Part shown: positions 7,694 to 15,173 of the stretch, piece by piece
Layout of the letters: every line of letters starts with the position of its first letter
How positions within the stretch are numbered: the first letter of the stretch is position 1
Source of the DNA: VXNE01 sp965200505
GTDB lineage: Bacteria > Pseudomonadota > Gammaproteobacteria > Pseudomonadales > Azotimanducaceae
Direction: 5' to 3'
NCBI GenBank assembly: GCA_965200505.1
Contig: OZ241343.1
Span: 1,550,001 to 1,614,000, forward strand
Length of the DNA stretch: 64,000 nucleotides
The notes under the pieces: model-generated
Told to the model about the DNA's origin: nothing
What the model saw: the letters and a program-made list of their open reading frames with translations, nothing else
Database searches by the model: none
Translations under genes and position numbers: made by a program

Positions 7694-8545
7694 ATGCTCG
7701 CAAGCATGACGGCCTTCGCCACTTTCGAGTCTGCCGAGCTGAGTTGGCAGCTGCGCTCCGTCAACCACCGCTTCCTCGAACTCGGCTTTCACCTTCCAGA
7801 CGCATTGCGTGGCATCGAGCCAGTGTTGCGGCACTTGGCCCGCGGCGGTCTGCGCCGCGGCAAGGTCGATGCCACATTGCGCTTGGCCCAAGCCGAAACG
7901 GCGCCGAGCTTGAACATCGACCGGGACAAGCTGCGGCACCTGCTGGCCGCCATCGAGCAACTTCGGCGCGACGCTCCGGAAATCGGCCACCCAGATCCCC
8001 TTGATCTACTGCGTTGGCCCGGCGTGGCGGGGAACCGGACAGCCTCGGCGGCGGCACTCGCCGAGGCGGCGCAAGCGGGTTTCGAGGCGGCGCTCAAGCG
8101 GCTCGTCGATTCACGTTTGGAGGAAGGCGGGAGGCTCGAAGGCATCCTTGAAGCCATGCTCGACCAAACGCAGGCCATCGTCACCGAGCTGGCGGCCCTC
8201 ACCGCCACACTCGCGCCAACGCTGCGCGATCGGCTGCTTGAGCGCGTGGCCACACTCACCAACCGCGCGAACCCGGAGCGGTTGGAGCAGGAGGTGGCGT
8301 TCCTTGCGCAACGGGCGGATGCCAAGGAAGAGCTGGATCGCCTCGCTTTGCACTGCCAATCCTGCCGCGATTGCCTGACGGCGGGCGGCCCGCAAGGGCG
8401 CCGGCTGGATTTCCTCATGCAGGAGCTGCAGCGCGAAGCCAACACGCTCGCCGCCAAGGCCGCCTCGGACGACGCTGCCCGGCGCGCGGTCGACCTCAAG
8501 GTGGTTGTCGAGCAGATGCGCGAACAGGTGCAGAACATCGAGTGA
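7694..8545 (+). CDS. yicC: YicC/YloC-family endoribonuclease
   Basis: A 283-residue YicC protein. It has the diagnostic N-terminus (MLASMTAFA), the SVNHRFLE block after it, and the C-terminal half with GRRLDFLMQELQREANTLAAK and KVVVEQMREQVQNIE, including the conserved acidic and aromatic positions of the family. YicC is now described as an endoribonuclease acting on small and messenger RNAs. The length matches the E. coli protein (287). It overlaps gmk by 4 bases (GTGA), so the pair is translationally coupled. In Pseudomonas it sits in the same rph-yicC-gmk order. No ribosome-binding site precedes the ATG. Confidence 0.95.
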   Translation: MLASMTAFATFESAELSWQLRSVNHRFLELGFHLPDALRGIEPVLRHLARGGLRRGKVDATLRLAQAETAPSLNIDRDKLRHLLAAIEQLRRDAPEIGHPDPLDLLRWPGVAGNRTASAAALAEAAQAGFEAALKRLVDSRLEEGGRLEGILEAMLDQTQAIVTELAALTATLAPTLRDRLLERVATLTNRANPERLEQEVAFLAQRADAKEELDRLALHCQSCRDCLTAGGPQGRRLDFLMQELQREANTLAAKAASDDAARRAVDLKVVVEQMREQVQNIE

Positions 8546-9174
8546 GCGCAAAGCTGTTCCTCGTCGCCGCACCGTCCGGCGCCGGCAAGACGAGCCTCGT
8601 GAAGGCACTCGCCGAAACGGACGACCGCATCGAGGTGTCGATCTCCTACACCACGCGCCCGCGCCGCCCCGGCGAGGCGGACGGCCGGCATTACCACTTC
8701 GTGGACGAGGCGACCTTCGCCGCCATGCGCGACGCCGGCGCTTTCCTGGAACACGCGCGGAAGTTCGGCCACGGCTACGCGACGGCGCGCGCCCAAGTGG
8801 AGGACGCTTTGCGCCGCGGGCGCGACGTGGTGCTCGAGATCGACTGGCAAGGCGCGGCGCAGGTGCGCACCGCCTTCGCGGATGCCATCGGCATCTTCAT
8901 CCTGCCGCCCTCCAAGGCGACGCTGCAGGCGCGGCTCATGGCGCGCGGGCAGGACGACACCGAGATCATCGCCGACCGGATGCGCCAAGCGCGGGAGGAA
9001 ATCGCCCACTACGCGGAGTTCGACCATCTGATCGTCAACGACGATTTCGACCAAGCGCTGCGCGAGTTCGCGCATGTGGTGGCGGCGGCGCGCCACGGCC
9101 GCGCCGCCACTTCACGCCCGCCGCCCCCCGTGCTGAAGGAGCTGCTCGGCTGCGGCGAGGCACCGCACCGTTAG
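8542..9174 (+). CDS. gmk: Guanylate kinase
   Basis: A 210-residue kinase converting GMP to GDP with ATP. The P-loop is APSGAGKTSL (residues about 9-18), followed by the GMP-binding SYTTRPRRPGE, HYHFVDEATF and the EIDWQGAAQVR segment. The start is the GTG at 8542 inside the yicC stop (GTGA), because the protein then begins MSAKLFLVAAPSG as in relatives; the frame itself extends upstream within yicC. The length is normal. In most gammaproteobacteria rpoZ follows directly; here a toxin-antitoxin pair does. Confidence 0.96.
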   Translation: MSAKLFLVAAPSGAGKTSLVKALAETDDRIEVSISYTTRPRRPGEADGRHYHFVDEATFAAMRDAGAFLEHARKFGHGYATARAQVEDALRRGRDVVLEIDWQGAAQVRTAFADAIGIFILPPSKATLQARLMARGQDDTEIIADRMRQAREEIAHYAEFDHLIVNDDFDQALREFAHVVAAARHGRAATSRPPPPVLKELLGCGEAPHR

Positions 9175-9187
9175 TCGTGCCCCGCTC

Positions 9188-9236
9188 TTGACGACATGGG
9201 CACACCAGACGTATGTTCTCTACCGATTGTACGTCT
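9188..9236 (+). promoter_or_regulatory. Toxin-antitoxin promoter with overlapping inverted-repeat operator
   Basis: A -35 box TTGACG (9188-9193) and a -10 TATGTT (9212-9217) are 18 bases apart. A perfect 7-bp inverted repeat, AGACGTA (9207-9213) and TACGTCT (9230-9236), covers the -10 box and the expected start site. This is the layout of autoregulated toxin-antitoxin operons, in which the ribbon-helix-helix antitoxin binds its own promoter. Confidence 0.6.
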
Positions 9237-9251
9237 CGGAGGGACTTTGGG

Positions 9252-9491
9252 ATGCAGACCAAGCTGACGCTCAGACTCGACGACCAGCTCGTCAAGGCGG
9301 CGAAGCAGCATGCGCGGCAAGCCGGGTACTCCGTCTCGCAGATGGTGTCGGATTACTTTGCCGCCATTGCTTCCGCCAAATCCCGGCCCTCGGCGTTGGC
9401 ACCCAAGGTGTCACAGTTGATGGGTGCCCTCGAGGGCGCTGGAGTTGACGAAAGGGACTATCACGCCCATCTGGAGAGGAAGTACCTTTGA
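9252..9491 (+). CDS. Ribbon-helix-helix antitoxin of a PIN-toxin pair
   Basis: A 79-residue protein whose N-terminus (MQTKLTLRLDDQLVKAA, then a helix GYSVSQMVSDYF) reads as a ribbon-helix-helix DNA-binding domain of the DUF6364 type. The charged C-terminal third (VDERDYHAHLERKY) would bind and block the toxin. ATG 9252 is chosen because GGAGGG precedes it by about 8 bases and because translation from it begins right at the beta-strand; an upstream in-frame ATG at 9213 lies inside the operator. It overlaps the toxin start by 4 bases (TTGA). Autoregulation is likely from the inverted repeat upstream. Its DNA is less C-rich than its neighbours, which fits acquisition. Confidence 0.8.
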   Translation: MQTKLTLRLDDQLVKAAKQHARQAGYSVSQMVSDYFAAIASAKSRPSALAPKVSQLMGALEGAGVDERDYHAHLERKYL

Positions 9492-9937
9492 GGGTGATGT
9501 TCGACGCCAATGTTGTCCTTGACGTTCTTTTGCGGCGCCAACCGTTCGACGAGCCAGCAGGCCAACTGCTCTCGCGGGCAGAACGCGGCGACGTTCAGGG
9601 CTACATCTGCGCCAGCGTGGTCACCACGATTTTCTATCTCGCGCGCAAGGCGGTTGGGCTGGACGAAGCCCGTCGGCAGGTATGCACGATCCTGTCGATT
9701 CTCGACGTCGCGCCCGTAACCGGCCCCGTGCTACGGGAGGCCGCCGAAAGCTCGATGAGTGACTTCGAGGATGCCGTTGTTGCAGCATCCGCCCGTCGTG
9801 TGCAAGCCAGCGTGATCGCCACGCGCAATGTGCGTGATTTTGCGAAAGCATCGATCCCGATCTACTCGCCAGCGTCCTTGTTGGTGCTTCTCGATGCGTC
9901 GGCGAAGCAAAGTGGCCAAGTGAGCGGCGGCCGGTGA
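9488..9937 (+). CDS. PIN-domain toxin (VapC-like ribonuclease)
   Basis: A 149-residue PIN-domain protein, expected to be a Mg-dependent ribonuclease that slows growth when its antitoxin is lost. The conserved acids are visible: D6 and D12 in VMFDANVVLD, the acidic cluster MSDFEDAV near 97-104, and the terminal TRNVRDF. It resembles the PIN group paired with DUF6364 antitoxins more than classical VapC, so no gene symbol is given. The start is TTG at 9488 (overlapping the antitoxin stop, AGGAAG upstream); GTG 9494 or ATG 9497 are possible. The pair sits between gmk and rpmB. Confidence 0.82.
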   Translation: MRVMFDANVVLDVLLRRQPFDEPAGQLLSRAERGDVQGYICASVVTTIFYLARKAVGLDEARRQVCTILSILDVAPVTGPVLREAAESSMSDFEDAVVAASARRVQASVIATRNVRDFAKASIPIYSPASLLVLLDASAKQSGQVSGGR

Positions 9938-9967
9938 ATCGACCACAGCCTAGTTGGCAACGTGCCG

Positions 9968-9997
9968 TTGCCGCACCCGCGTCCGATCTGCCATAAT
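9968..9997 (+). promoter_or_regulatory. Sigma-70-type promoter for rpmB-rpmG
   Basis: TTGCCG (9968-9973) and CATAAT (9992-9997) are separated by 18 bases, a good match for a housekeeping promoter. Transcription would start near 10004, about 24 bases before the rpmB ATG, with AGGGAG in the leader. Confidence 0.6.
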
Positions 9998-10027
9998 CGC
10001 GCCTTCCCTAGGGAGCCTCGTTCGATC

Positions 10028-10264
10028 ATGTCCCAAGTCTGCCAGGTCACGGGCAAGCGTCCGATGTCTGGGAACAACGTGTCCCACGCTCAGAACAAGA
10101 CGCGGCGCCGCTTTCGGCCCAACCTGCACACGCATCGCTTCTGGAGCGACGCGGAGCGGCGTTTCGTGCGCCTCAAGGTGTCGGCGCAGGGCATGCGGCT
10201 GATCGACAAGAAGGGCATAGACGTCGTGCTCGCGGAGCTCCGTAAGCGCGGCCAGAAGGTGTAA
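10028..10264 (+). CDS. rpmB: 50S ribosomal protein L28
   Basis: A 78-residue L28, the length of the E. coli protein. The N-terminus MSQVCQVTGKRPMSGNNVSHA and the following basic stretch (KTRRRFRPNLHTHRFW) are diagnostic. The ATG at 10028 is the only start that gives this N-terminus; the frame extends further upstream without similarity. It is the first gene of rpmB-rpmG, 3 bases ahead of rpmG, with its own promoter at 9968-9997. Both proteins sit on the large subunit near the exit site. Confidence 0.97.
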   Translation: MSQVCQVTGKRPMSGNNVSHAQNKTRRRFRPNLHTHRFWSDAERRFVRLKVSAQGMRLIDKKGIDVVLAELRKRGQKV

Positions 10265-10267
10265 GCC

Positions 10268-10423
10268 ATGCGCGAGAAGATCAAGCTGGTGTCGTCTGCC
10301 GGCACGGGCCACTACTACACGACGGACAAGAACAAGCGGAACACGCCGGACAAGCTGGAGTTCACCAAGTACGACCCGGTGATCCGCAAACACGTGATCT
10401 ACAAGGAATCGAAGATCAAGTAG
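10268..10423 (+). CDS. rpmG: 50S ribosomal protein L33
   Basis: A 51-residue protein, MREKIKLVSSAGTGHYYTTD followed by a Lys-rich core and ending in KHVIYKESKIK, the normal length for L33. The two Cys pairs found in zinc-binding L33 forms are absent, so this is the zinc-free (C-minus) type. It starts 3 bases after rpmB. mutM follows after 30 bases with no visible terminator, the same order as in Pseudomonas and E. coli. Confidence 0.97.
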   Translation: MREKIKLVSSAGTGHYYTTDKNKRNTPDKLEFTKYDPVIRKHVIYKESKIK

Positions 10424-10453
10424 CCCGCCGGCCGGCGCGTCCACAACACCTCC

Positions 10454-11260
10454 GTGCCGGAACTGCCGGAGGTTGAAACCACGCTGCGGGGCATCGCCCC
10501 CGCCCTCCGGGGTGAACGCATAACGCATGTGGTGGTGCGCGAGCCGCGCCTTCGCTGGCCCGTGTCACTGCCCGACAACCTTGCCGGCCAGCGGATTGTC
10601 CGCATCGCCCGACGAGCCAAGTACCTCCTGCTGCATTTGGAGGCCGGTGCGCTGATCCTGCACTTGGGGATGTCCGGGCGTTTGCGGGTCGTCTCCAACA
10701 ACGCCCCGGTCGGCAAGCACGACCACGTGGACATCGCGTTTGGCGGCCGGCTGCTGCGATTCACGGATCCGCGCCGCTTCGGCAGCCTGCACTGGCAGCC
10801 CCATCCCGGCGAATCCCATTGGCTCCTCAAGGATTTGGGCGTGGAGCCGCTGGCGGCCGAGTTCGACGGCGCCTTGCTCTTCACCCGCACCCGGCGGCGG
10901 CGCGTGGCCATCAAGGGCCTCCTGATGGACGCCCGCGTCGTCGTTGGCGTCGGCAACATCTACGCCAACGAGGCGTTGTTCAAGGCCGGGGTGCGCCCAC
11001 GCCGGGCCGCCGGCCGGGTGAGCCGGGCCGAGTGCGACGCCATCGCCGCGGCCGTGAAGGAAACCTTGAGCGCCGCCATCAAACTCGGCGGCACCACGTT
11101 GCGCGACTATGTGGGAACCGACGGAGCGCCCGGCTATTTCGTCGCGCAGCTATTGGTGTACGGGCGCGACGGCCAGCCCTGCAACGTCTGCGGAACCGTG
11201 CTCAAGGGGATTCGGCTCGGCCAGCGCGCCACCGTGTATTGCCCGCGCTGCCAGTGCTGA
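10454..11260 (+). CDS. mutM: Formamidopyrimidine-DNA glycosylase
   Basis: A 268-residue bifunctional glycosylase/AP lyase that removes 8-oxoguanine and Fapy lesions. The essential N-terminus MPELPEVETT is present (Pro2 is the nucleophile, Glu3 assists), with a basic contact Lys near 56 (RRAKYLL), the LGMSGRLR segment, the helix-two-turn-helix region around VVGVGNIYANEALF, and a C-terminal zinc finger, CNVC...CPRC (about 243-267). GTG 10454 is fixed by the need for Pro at position 2; no ribosome-binding site is evident. The length is one residue short of the E. coli enzyme. It converges on coaD. Confidence 0.97.
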   Translation: MPELPEVETTLRGIAPALRGERITHVVVREPRLRWPVSLPDNLAGQRIVRIARRAKYLLLHLEAGALILHLGMSGRLRVVSNNAPVGKHDHVDIAFGGRLLRFTDPRRFGSLHWQPHPGESHWLLKDLGVEPLAAEFDGALLFTRTRRRRVAIKGLLMDARVVVGVGNIYANEALFKAGVRPRRAAGRVSRAECDAIAAAVKETLSAAIKLGGTTLRDYVGTDGAPGYFVAQLLVYGRDGQPCNVCGTVLKGIRLGQRATVYCPRCQC

Positions 11261-11325
11261 GCGACGGTTTTCGCGTTACGGCCGCCGGCTTCCCGTTGAA
11301 GGGCGGCCCTGGCGCGAAGGAGCGG

Positions 11326-11805
11326 TCAGGTGCCTTCGGTTCGGTAGTGTTCCGCCACCGCCGGGTGGGCGAACTTCGAGATGTCGCCGCCGAGTTGGGC
11401 AATCTCGCGCACCAGTGAAGATGAGATGAACGAACACTCCAAGGACGTGGGCAGAAACACGTACTCGATGTCTGGATCCATCGCCCGGTTCATCTCCGCC
11501 ATTTGGAACTCGTACTCGAAATCCGCCAACGTGCGCAAGCCCCGCAGGATGTACTTGGCGCCCTTGGTGCGAACATACGCCACCAGCAGGGTGTTGAACC
11601 CCTCCACTTCCACCCGGTCGCCAAACTTCTCGAGCACCGCCCGGCAAAGGTCGATGCGATCCGCCAGATAGGTGGCGGGATCCTTCTGCGCGGACGTGCC
11701 GATGGCCACCGTCACCCGGTCGAAGAGCCCCAGCGCCCGCTCGACGAGGTCCACATGGCCGTTGGTGATGGGATTGAAGCTGCCCGGATAGACCACGGTG
11801 CGCAT
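11326..11805 (-). CDS. coaD: Pantetheine-phosphate adenylyltransferase
   Basis: A 159-residue nucleotidyltransferase that makes dephospho-CoA, the penultimate CoA step; coaBC in this window provides earlier steps. The N-terminus contains the T/HxGH motif as GSFNPITNGHVD, and the C-terminal region has SSLVREIAQLGGDIS. The length is that of the E. coli enzyme. A strong GGAGGA site sits just before the ATG at 11805. It follows rsmD after 30 bases on the same strand, the common rsmD-coaD pair. Confidence 0.97.
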   Translation of the reverse strand: MRTVVYPGSFNPITNGHVDLVERALGLFDRVTVAIGTSAQKDPATYLADRIDLCRAVLEKFGDRVEVEGFNTLLVAYVRTKGAKYILRGLRTLADFEYEFQMAEMNRAMDPDIEYVFLPTSLECSFISSSLVREIAQLGGDISKFAHPAVAEHYRTEGT

Positions 11806-11835
11806 CTGGTTCCTCCGGGCCGGTTTGCAGGCGTC

Positions 11836-12393
11836 CTAGTGTACTGCCTCGTCCAAGTGGAGCAACCGAAACCGACAGGCGCCGGCGCGGCCCTCCTTCA
11901 GCGTCTGCCAGCCCAGCGTCGGCGTGTCGGCACCGGCCGCCTCTTCCAGATACACCGTGACCGGGCGTTCCCGCAACAGCTCCAGCACCCGCGGCGCGGC
12001 GCCGCTGCCGAAGGGCGGGTCGAGGAACGCGAAATCCCACCGCCACTCGCGCTGGCGCTTCAGCCACGGCTCGGCCGGACGGACGATCACGTCGCAATCC
12101 GCTTCGGCGCCCAGCCGCCGCACCGCAGTGCGCAACGCCGCGGCCACGGCGGGGTCGCGCTCGACGAACGTCGCGTGGCGGGCGCCGCGGGACAGCGCCT
12201 CGAAACCCAACGCCCCGGTGCCGGCGAAGAGATCGAGCACGTTGGCACCGGCAATGCCGGAGCCAAGCCACGCAAACAATGTCTCGCGCACCCGATCCAT
12301 GGTGGGACGCACACCGGCCCCGACCGGGCAGCGTAGCTTCCGTCCCTTCCACTTACCGCCGATAATGCGGATCGTTCCCGTTCCCTTGAGCAC
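11836..12393 (-). CDS. rsmD: 16S rRNA (guanine(966)-N2)-methyltransferase
   Basis: A Rossmann-fold methyltransferase modifying G966 of 16S rRNA. It begins near IRIIGGKWKGRKL, has the RPTMDRVRETLF block, the SAM-binding NVLDLFAGTGALG and the catalytic DPPF motif. The frame is open to 12474, but that would overlap the divergent ftsY start; GTG 12393 gives 185 residues and the expected N-terminus, although no ribosome-binding site supports it. It is upstream of coaD in one unit and divergent from ftsY by 35 bases. The identity is firm; the start is uncertain. Confidence 0.9.
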   Translation of the reverse strand: MLKGTGTIRIIGGKWKGRKLRCPVGAGVRPTMDRVRETLFAWLGSGIAGANVLDLFAGTGALGFEALSRGARHATFVERDPAVAAALRTAVRRLGAEADCDVIVRPAEPWLKRQREWRWDFAFLDPPFGSGAAPRVLELLRERPVTVYLEEAAGADTPTLGWQTLKEGRAGACRFRLLHLDEAVH

Positions 12394-12428
12394 CGGCGGC
12401 GAGGGACGAACTCCAACAAGGTGGGGCA

Positions 12429-13409
12429 ATGGTGGCGGAAGCAGTCCGCGAAGAAAAGCGCGAAGGCGGCACATGGCGGCGCCTCAAGGCCGGCCTTGGC
12501 AAGACGCGCCAACGCTTCGCCGCCGGCTTGGGTGACCTCTTCGCCGGCCGGCGCACCATTGACGACGAAGCGTTGGATGCCTTGGAAACGGCCTTGCTGA
12601 GCGCCGATGTCGGCGTGGAAGCCACCATGCAGACCATCGACGCCTTGCGGCGCAGCGTCGCGCGCGCCGAACTCGCGGATGTGGCCGCGCTGCGGCGACG
12701 GTTGCACGAGGAACTGGAACGCCAACTGACGCCCATGGCACGACCGTTCGCGGTGGATGCATCCCAGAAGCCGTTCGTCGTCCTGGCGGTGGGCGTGAAC
12801 GGCGCCGGCAAGACGACGAGCCTCGGCAAGCTGGCACGGCGTCTGCAGGCAGAAGGCCGCTCGGTGTTGCTCGCCGCCGGGGACACATTCCGCGCCGCCG
12901 CCGTGGAGCAGCTGCAGGTTTGGGGTGAGCGCAATGGCGTGCCGGTGATCGCGCAAGGCCAAGGCGCGGACAGCGCCGCGGTGATCCACGACGCCTTGGT
13001 CGCGGCGAAGGCGCGGGGCGTGGATGTGGTGCTCGCCGACACCGCCGGGCGCCTGCAGGCGAAGACGAACTTGATGGTGGAACTGGCGAAGATCAAGCGC
13101 GTGGTGAGCCGCTTCGACCCCGGTGCGCCGCACGAGGCCATCTTGGTGCTGGATGCCGTCACTGGCCAGAACGCGCTGAGCCAAGTGGCCGAGTTCGATG
13201 CCGCGGTGGGCCTCACGGGCCTCATCGTCGCCAAGCTCGATGGCTCCGCCAAGGCCGGGGCGCTGTTCGCCATCGCCGCGCAAACCGCCAAGCGGCGAAC
13301 TCCCCTGCCGGTCTATTTCGTCGGCGTCGGCGAACGCGCCGACGATCTGCGCCCTTTCGACCCACAGGCCTTCGTGACGGCGCTGTTGGACGAACCCGAC
13401 GATGGGTAG
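12429..13409 (+). CDS. ftsY: Signal recognition particle receptor FtsY
   Basis: A 326-residue SRP-receptor GTPase that docks ribosome-SRP complexes at the inner membrane. The NG core is complete: helical N domain (about 20-105), G1 GVNGAGKTTSLGKLA, DTFRAAAVEQLQ, G3 DTAGRL, G4 TKLD-equivalent AKLDGSAKAG and the closing GVGE. The acidic A domain of E. coli FtsY is nearly absent (only about 20 basic/acidic residues), which is common outside enterics. AAGGTGG upstream supports ATG 12429. It overlaps ftsE by 8 bases, so ftsY-ftsE-ftsX form an operon. Confidence 0.97.
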   Translation: MVAEAVREEKREGGTWRRLKAGLGKTRQRFAAGLGDLFAGRRTIDDEALDALETALLSADVGVEATMQTIDALRRSVARAELADVAALRRRLHEELERQLTPMARPFAVDASQKPFVVLAVGVNGAGKTTSLGKLARRLQAEGRSVLLAAGDTFRAAAVEQLQVWGERNGVPVIAQGQGADSAAVIHDALVAAKARGVDVVLADTAGRLQAKTNLMVELAKIKRVVSRFDPGAPHEAILVLDAVTGQNALSQVAEFDAAVGLTGLIVAKLDGSAKAGALFAIAAQTAKRRTPLPVYFVGVGERADDLRPFDPQAFVTALLDEPDDG

Positions 13410-14130
13410 CGTCGAGTTCCAGCGCGTCACCAAGCGCTTCGAGAACGGCCACGAAGCGTTGCAGGAGGTGACGGTCAGTTTCGCGGCCGGTTCGATGGCG
13501 TTCATCGAGGGGCACTCCGGCGCCGGCAAGAGCACGTTCCTCAAGCTGCTCTTGGGCGCCGAGACGCCCACCCGGGGCAACATCCTCGTCAACGGCGTCA
13601 ACATCGCCGCGCTGCCGGCGAAGCGCTTGCCGCACTACCGCCAGCACATCGGCACCGTGTTCCAAGAACATCACCTCGTCGATCATCGCAGCGTCCACGA
13701 AAACGTCGCCCTGCCCCTGCGCGTGGCGGGCATGCGTGAGCGCGACCTCGGACGGCGTGTGCGCGCCGCCTTGGAGAAGGTGGGCCTGCTGGAAAAGGAG
13801 CGGCTGCTGCCGATACACCTTTCCACCGGCGAGCAGCAGCGGGTCGGCATCGCCCGCGCCGTGGTGAACCGCCCCAAGGTGCTCCTGGCGGACGAGCCCA
13901 CCGGCAACTTGGATCCGGCGCTGTCGGCGGACGTGATGCGCCTTTTCCTGGACTTCAACAGCGTCGGCACCACAGTGATCGTGGCGAGCCATGACCATGC
14001 GCTCATCGATTCCCTGGGGGTGCGTGTGCTCGAACTGCACCAAGGCCGCTTGATTCACGACAGCGACCCGGGGCAAACCCCCGAACGCACGCCGGAAGCC
14101 GCCACGAGCGCCACCGGGCAGGCCCGCTGA
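13402..14130 (+). CDS. ftsE: Cell division ATP-binding protein FtsE
   Basis: A 242-residue ABC-type ATPase that partners FtsX at the septum to control peptidoglycan hydrolases. Walker A is GHSGAGKSTFL (about 40-50), the signature is LSTGEQQRVGIARA, Walker B is VLLADEPTGNLD and the H-loop is VASHDHAL. The core is about 220 residues, with a 20-residue hydrophilic Ala/Thr-rich tail. The signature has Thr in place of the usual Gly (LSGGEQQ), which is mildly unusual. It overlaps ftsY by 8 bases and ftsX by 1. Confidence 0.96.
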   Translation: MGSVEFQRVTKRFENGHEALQEVTVSFAAGSMAFIEGHSGAGKSTFLKLLLGAETPTRGNILVNGVNIAALPAKRLPHYRQHIGTVFQEHHLVDHRSVHENVALPLRVAGMRERDLGRRVRAALEKVGLLEKERLLPIHLSTGEQQRVGIARAVVNRPKVLLADEPTGNLDPALSADVMRLFLDFNSVGTTVIVASHDHALIDSLGVRVLELHQGRLIHDSDPGQTPERTPEAATSATGQAR

Positions 14131-15080
14131 TGCCAGCCGCCGAACCTTGGGCGCGGTCAGCACGGCCCACCTTCGCCACCCTGCGCGAACATCGGCGCGT
14201 GAGCGTGGACAGCCTCGTCTTCGTGAGCGAGCGGCTCGGCACCACGCTCTTGGTGTGGCTTTTGATCGGCATCGCGCTTGCTTTGCCGGCCACGCTCTAC
14301 CTGCTGCAAAGCAACCTCGGCGCCGTCGCCGACGAATGGCGCGGCCGGCCGGGCCTCTCCGTGTACTTTGAGGTAGGCGCCGGCAGCGACCCCGCCCATA
14401 CGCTGCGCCGCCAACTGCTGGCCCTGCCGGAGATCGGCCAAGCCTGGGTGGTGACGCCGGAGCAGGCCCTCGACGAGTTCCGCGGCAGCGTCGCCGTGGC
14501 GGACGCACTCGAACTGCTGGGCGAAAACCCGCTGCCGGCATCACTGCGCGCCACCCTCGCGGACGGCGTGCCGGCGGCCCGTTTGGGCGCCTTGGCGGAA
14601 CAGGCCGCCGCCGCCAAGGCCGTGGAAGAGGTGGTGGTGGAGAAGCTCTGGCTACAGCGTTTGGCCGCGCTCTCGGCGATGGTGGATCGCTTGGCTTGGA
14701 TGCTCGCGGCCCTGTTCGGCGTGGGCGCCGCGCTCATCACCTCATCCTCGGTGCGCCTCGCCATCGAAGCGCGGCTCACGGAGCTCCGCGTACAGCGCTT
14801 GGTTGGCGCCGCCACCGCGTTCGTGCGCCGGCCGTTTCTCTACTTGGGCGCCATCTACGGCTTTGGCGGCGGCATCATCGCCGCCATGCTGATCGCCGCC
14901 GCGCTGCTCGCCCTCGAAGGGCCGCTCGGCGCCGTGTTCGACAGCTACGGCGGCAAACTGGAATTGCAGTGGATGGGGCCAGACTTCATGGTGGCGCTGC
15001 TCGGCATCAGCGGTTTCTTGGGCATCGCCGGCGCCTTCATCGCCTCGCGCCAGCGCCTGCGCAGCTTGGAAGTGACGTGA
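14130..15080 (+). CDS. ftsX: Cell division protein FtsX
   Basis: A 316-residue permease-like protein, membrane partner of FtsE. Visible membrane segments are an N-terminal helix (LLVWLLIGIALALPATLYLL, near 40-60) and three C-terminal helices (LAWMLAALFGVGAALI; GFGGGIIAAMLIAAALLAL; MVALLGISGFLGIAGAFIA). The periplasmic loop between (about 60-180) would contact peptidoglycan-hydrolase activators such as EnvC. The TGATG junction with ftsE (1-base overlap) sets the start. rpoH follows after 93 bases with its own promoter. Confidence 0.95.
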   Translation: MPAAEPWARSARPTFATLREHRRVSVDSLVFVSERLGTTLLVWLLIGIALALPATLYLLQSNLGAVADEWRGRPGLSVYFEVGAGSDPAHTLRRQLLALPEIGQAWVVTPEQALDEFRGSVAVADALELLGENPLPASLRATLADGVPAARLGALAEQAAAAKAVEEVVVEKLWLQRLAALSAMVDRLAWMLAALFGVGAALITSSSVRLAIEARLTELRVQRLVGAATAFVRRPFLYLGAIYGFGGGIIAAMLIAAALLALEGPLGAVFDSYGGKLELQWMGPDFMVALLGISGFLGIAGAFIASRQRLRSLEVT

Positions 15081-15112
15081 TGGCGCGAGGCACGGCACTT
15101 GGCGCCCATGTG

Positions 15113-15139
15113 TTGGCACTCGTGCGCACAGAGTGCTAG
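15113..15139 (+). promoter_or_regulatory. CIRCE-like HrcA operator over the rpoH promoter
   Basis: TTGGCACTC-N9-GAGTGCTAG matches the CIRCE consensus TTAGCACTC-N9-GAGTGCTAA at 16 of 18 arm positions with the exact 9-base spacer. It covers the -35 box and reaches into the -10 box of the rpoH promoter, so bound HrcA would block transcription. HrcA is not encoded in this window. Confidence 0.8.
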
Positions 15140-15142
15140 AAT
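15113..15142 (+). promoter_or_regulatory. rpoH promoter, extended -10
   Basis: -35 TTGGCA (15113-15118) and -10 TAGAAT (15137-15142), 18 bases apart, with TG one base before the -10 (TGCTAGAAT), an extended -10 element. The start would be near 15149, leaving about 25 bases of leader containing GGAGA 7 bases before the ATG at 15174. Confidence 0.7.
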
Positions 15143-15173
15143 CCGGCGCAAAGAACTTGTCGGAGATGACGTC

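Noticed and set aside
12087..13604. Long minus-strand open frame (505 codons) across ftsY/ftsE
   Set aside because: It is a shadow of ftsY and ftsE, typical of high-GC DNA. The translation has no recognisable motif, and real genes with full domain sets occupy the other strand.
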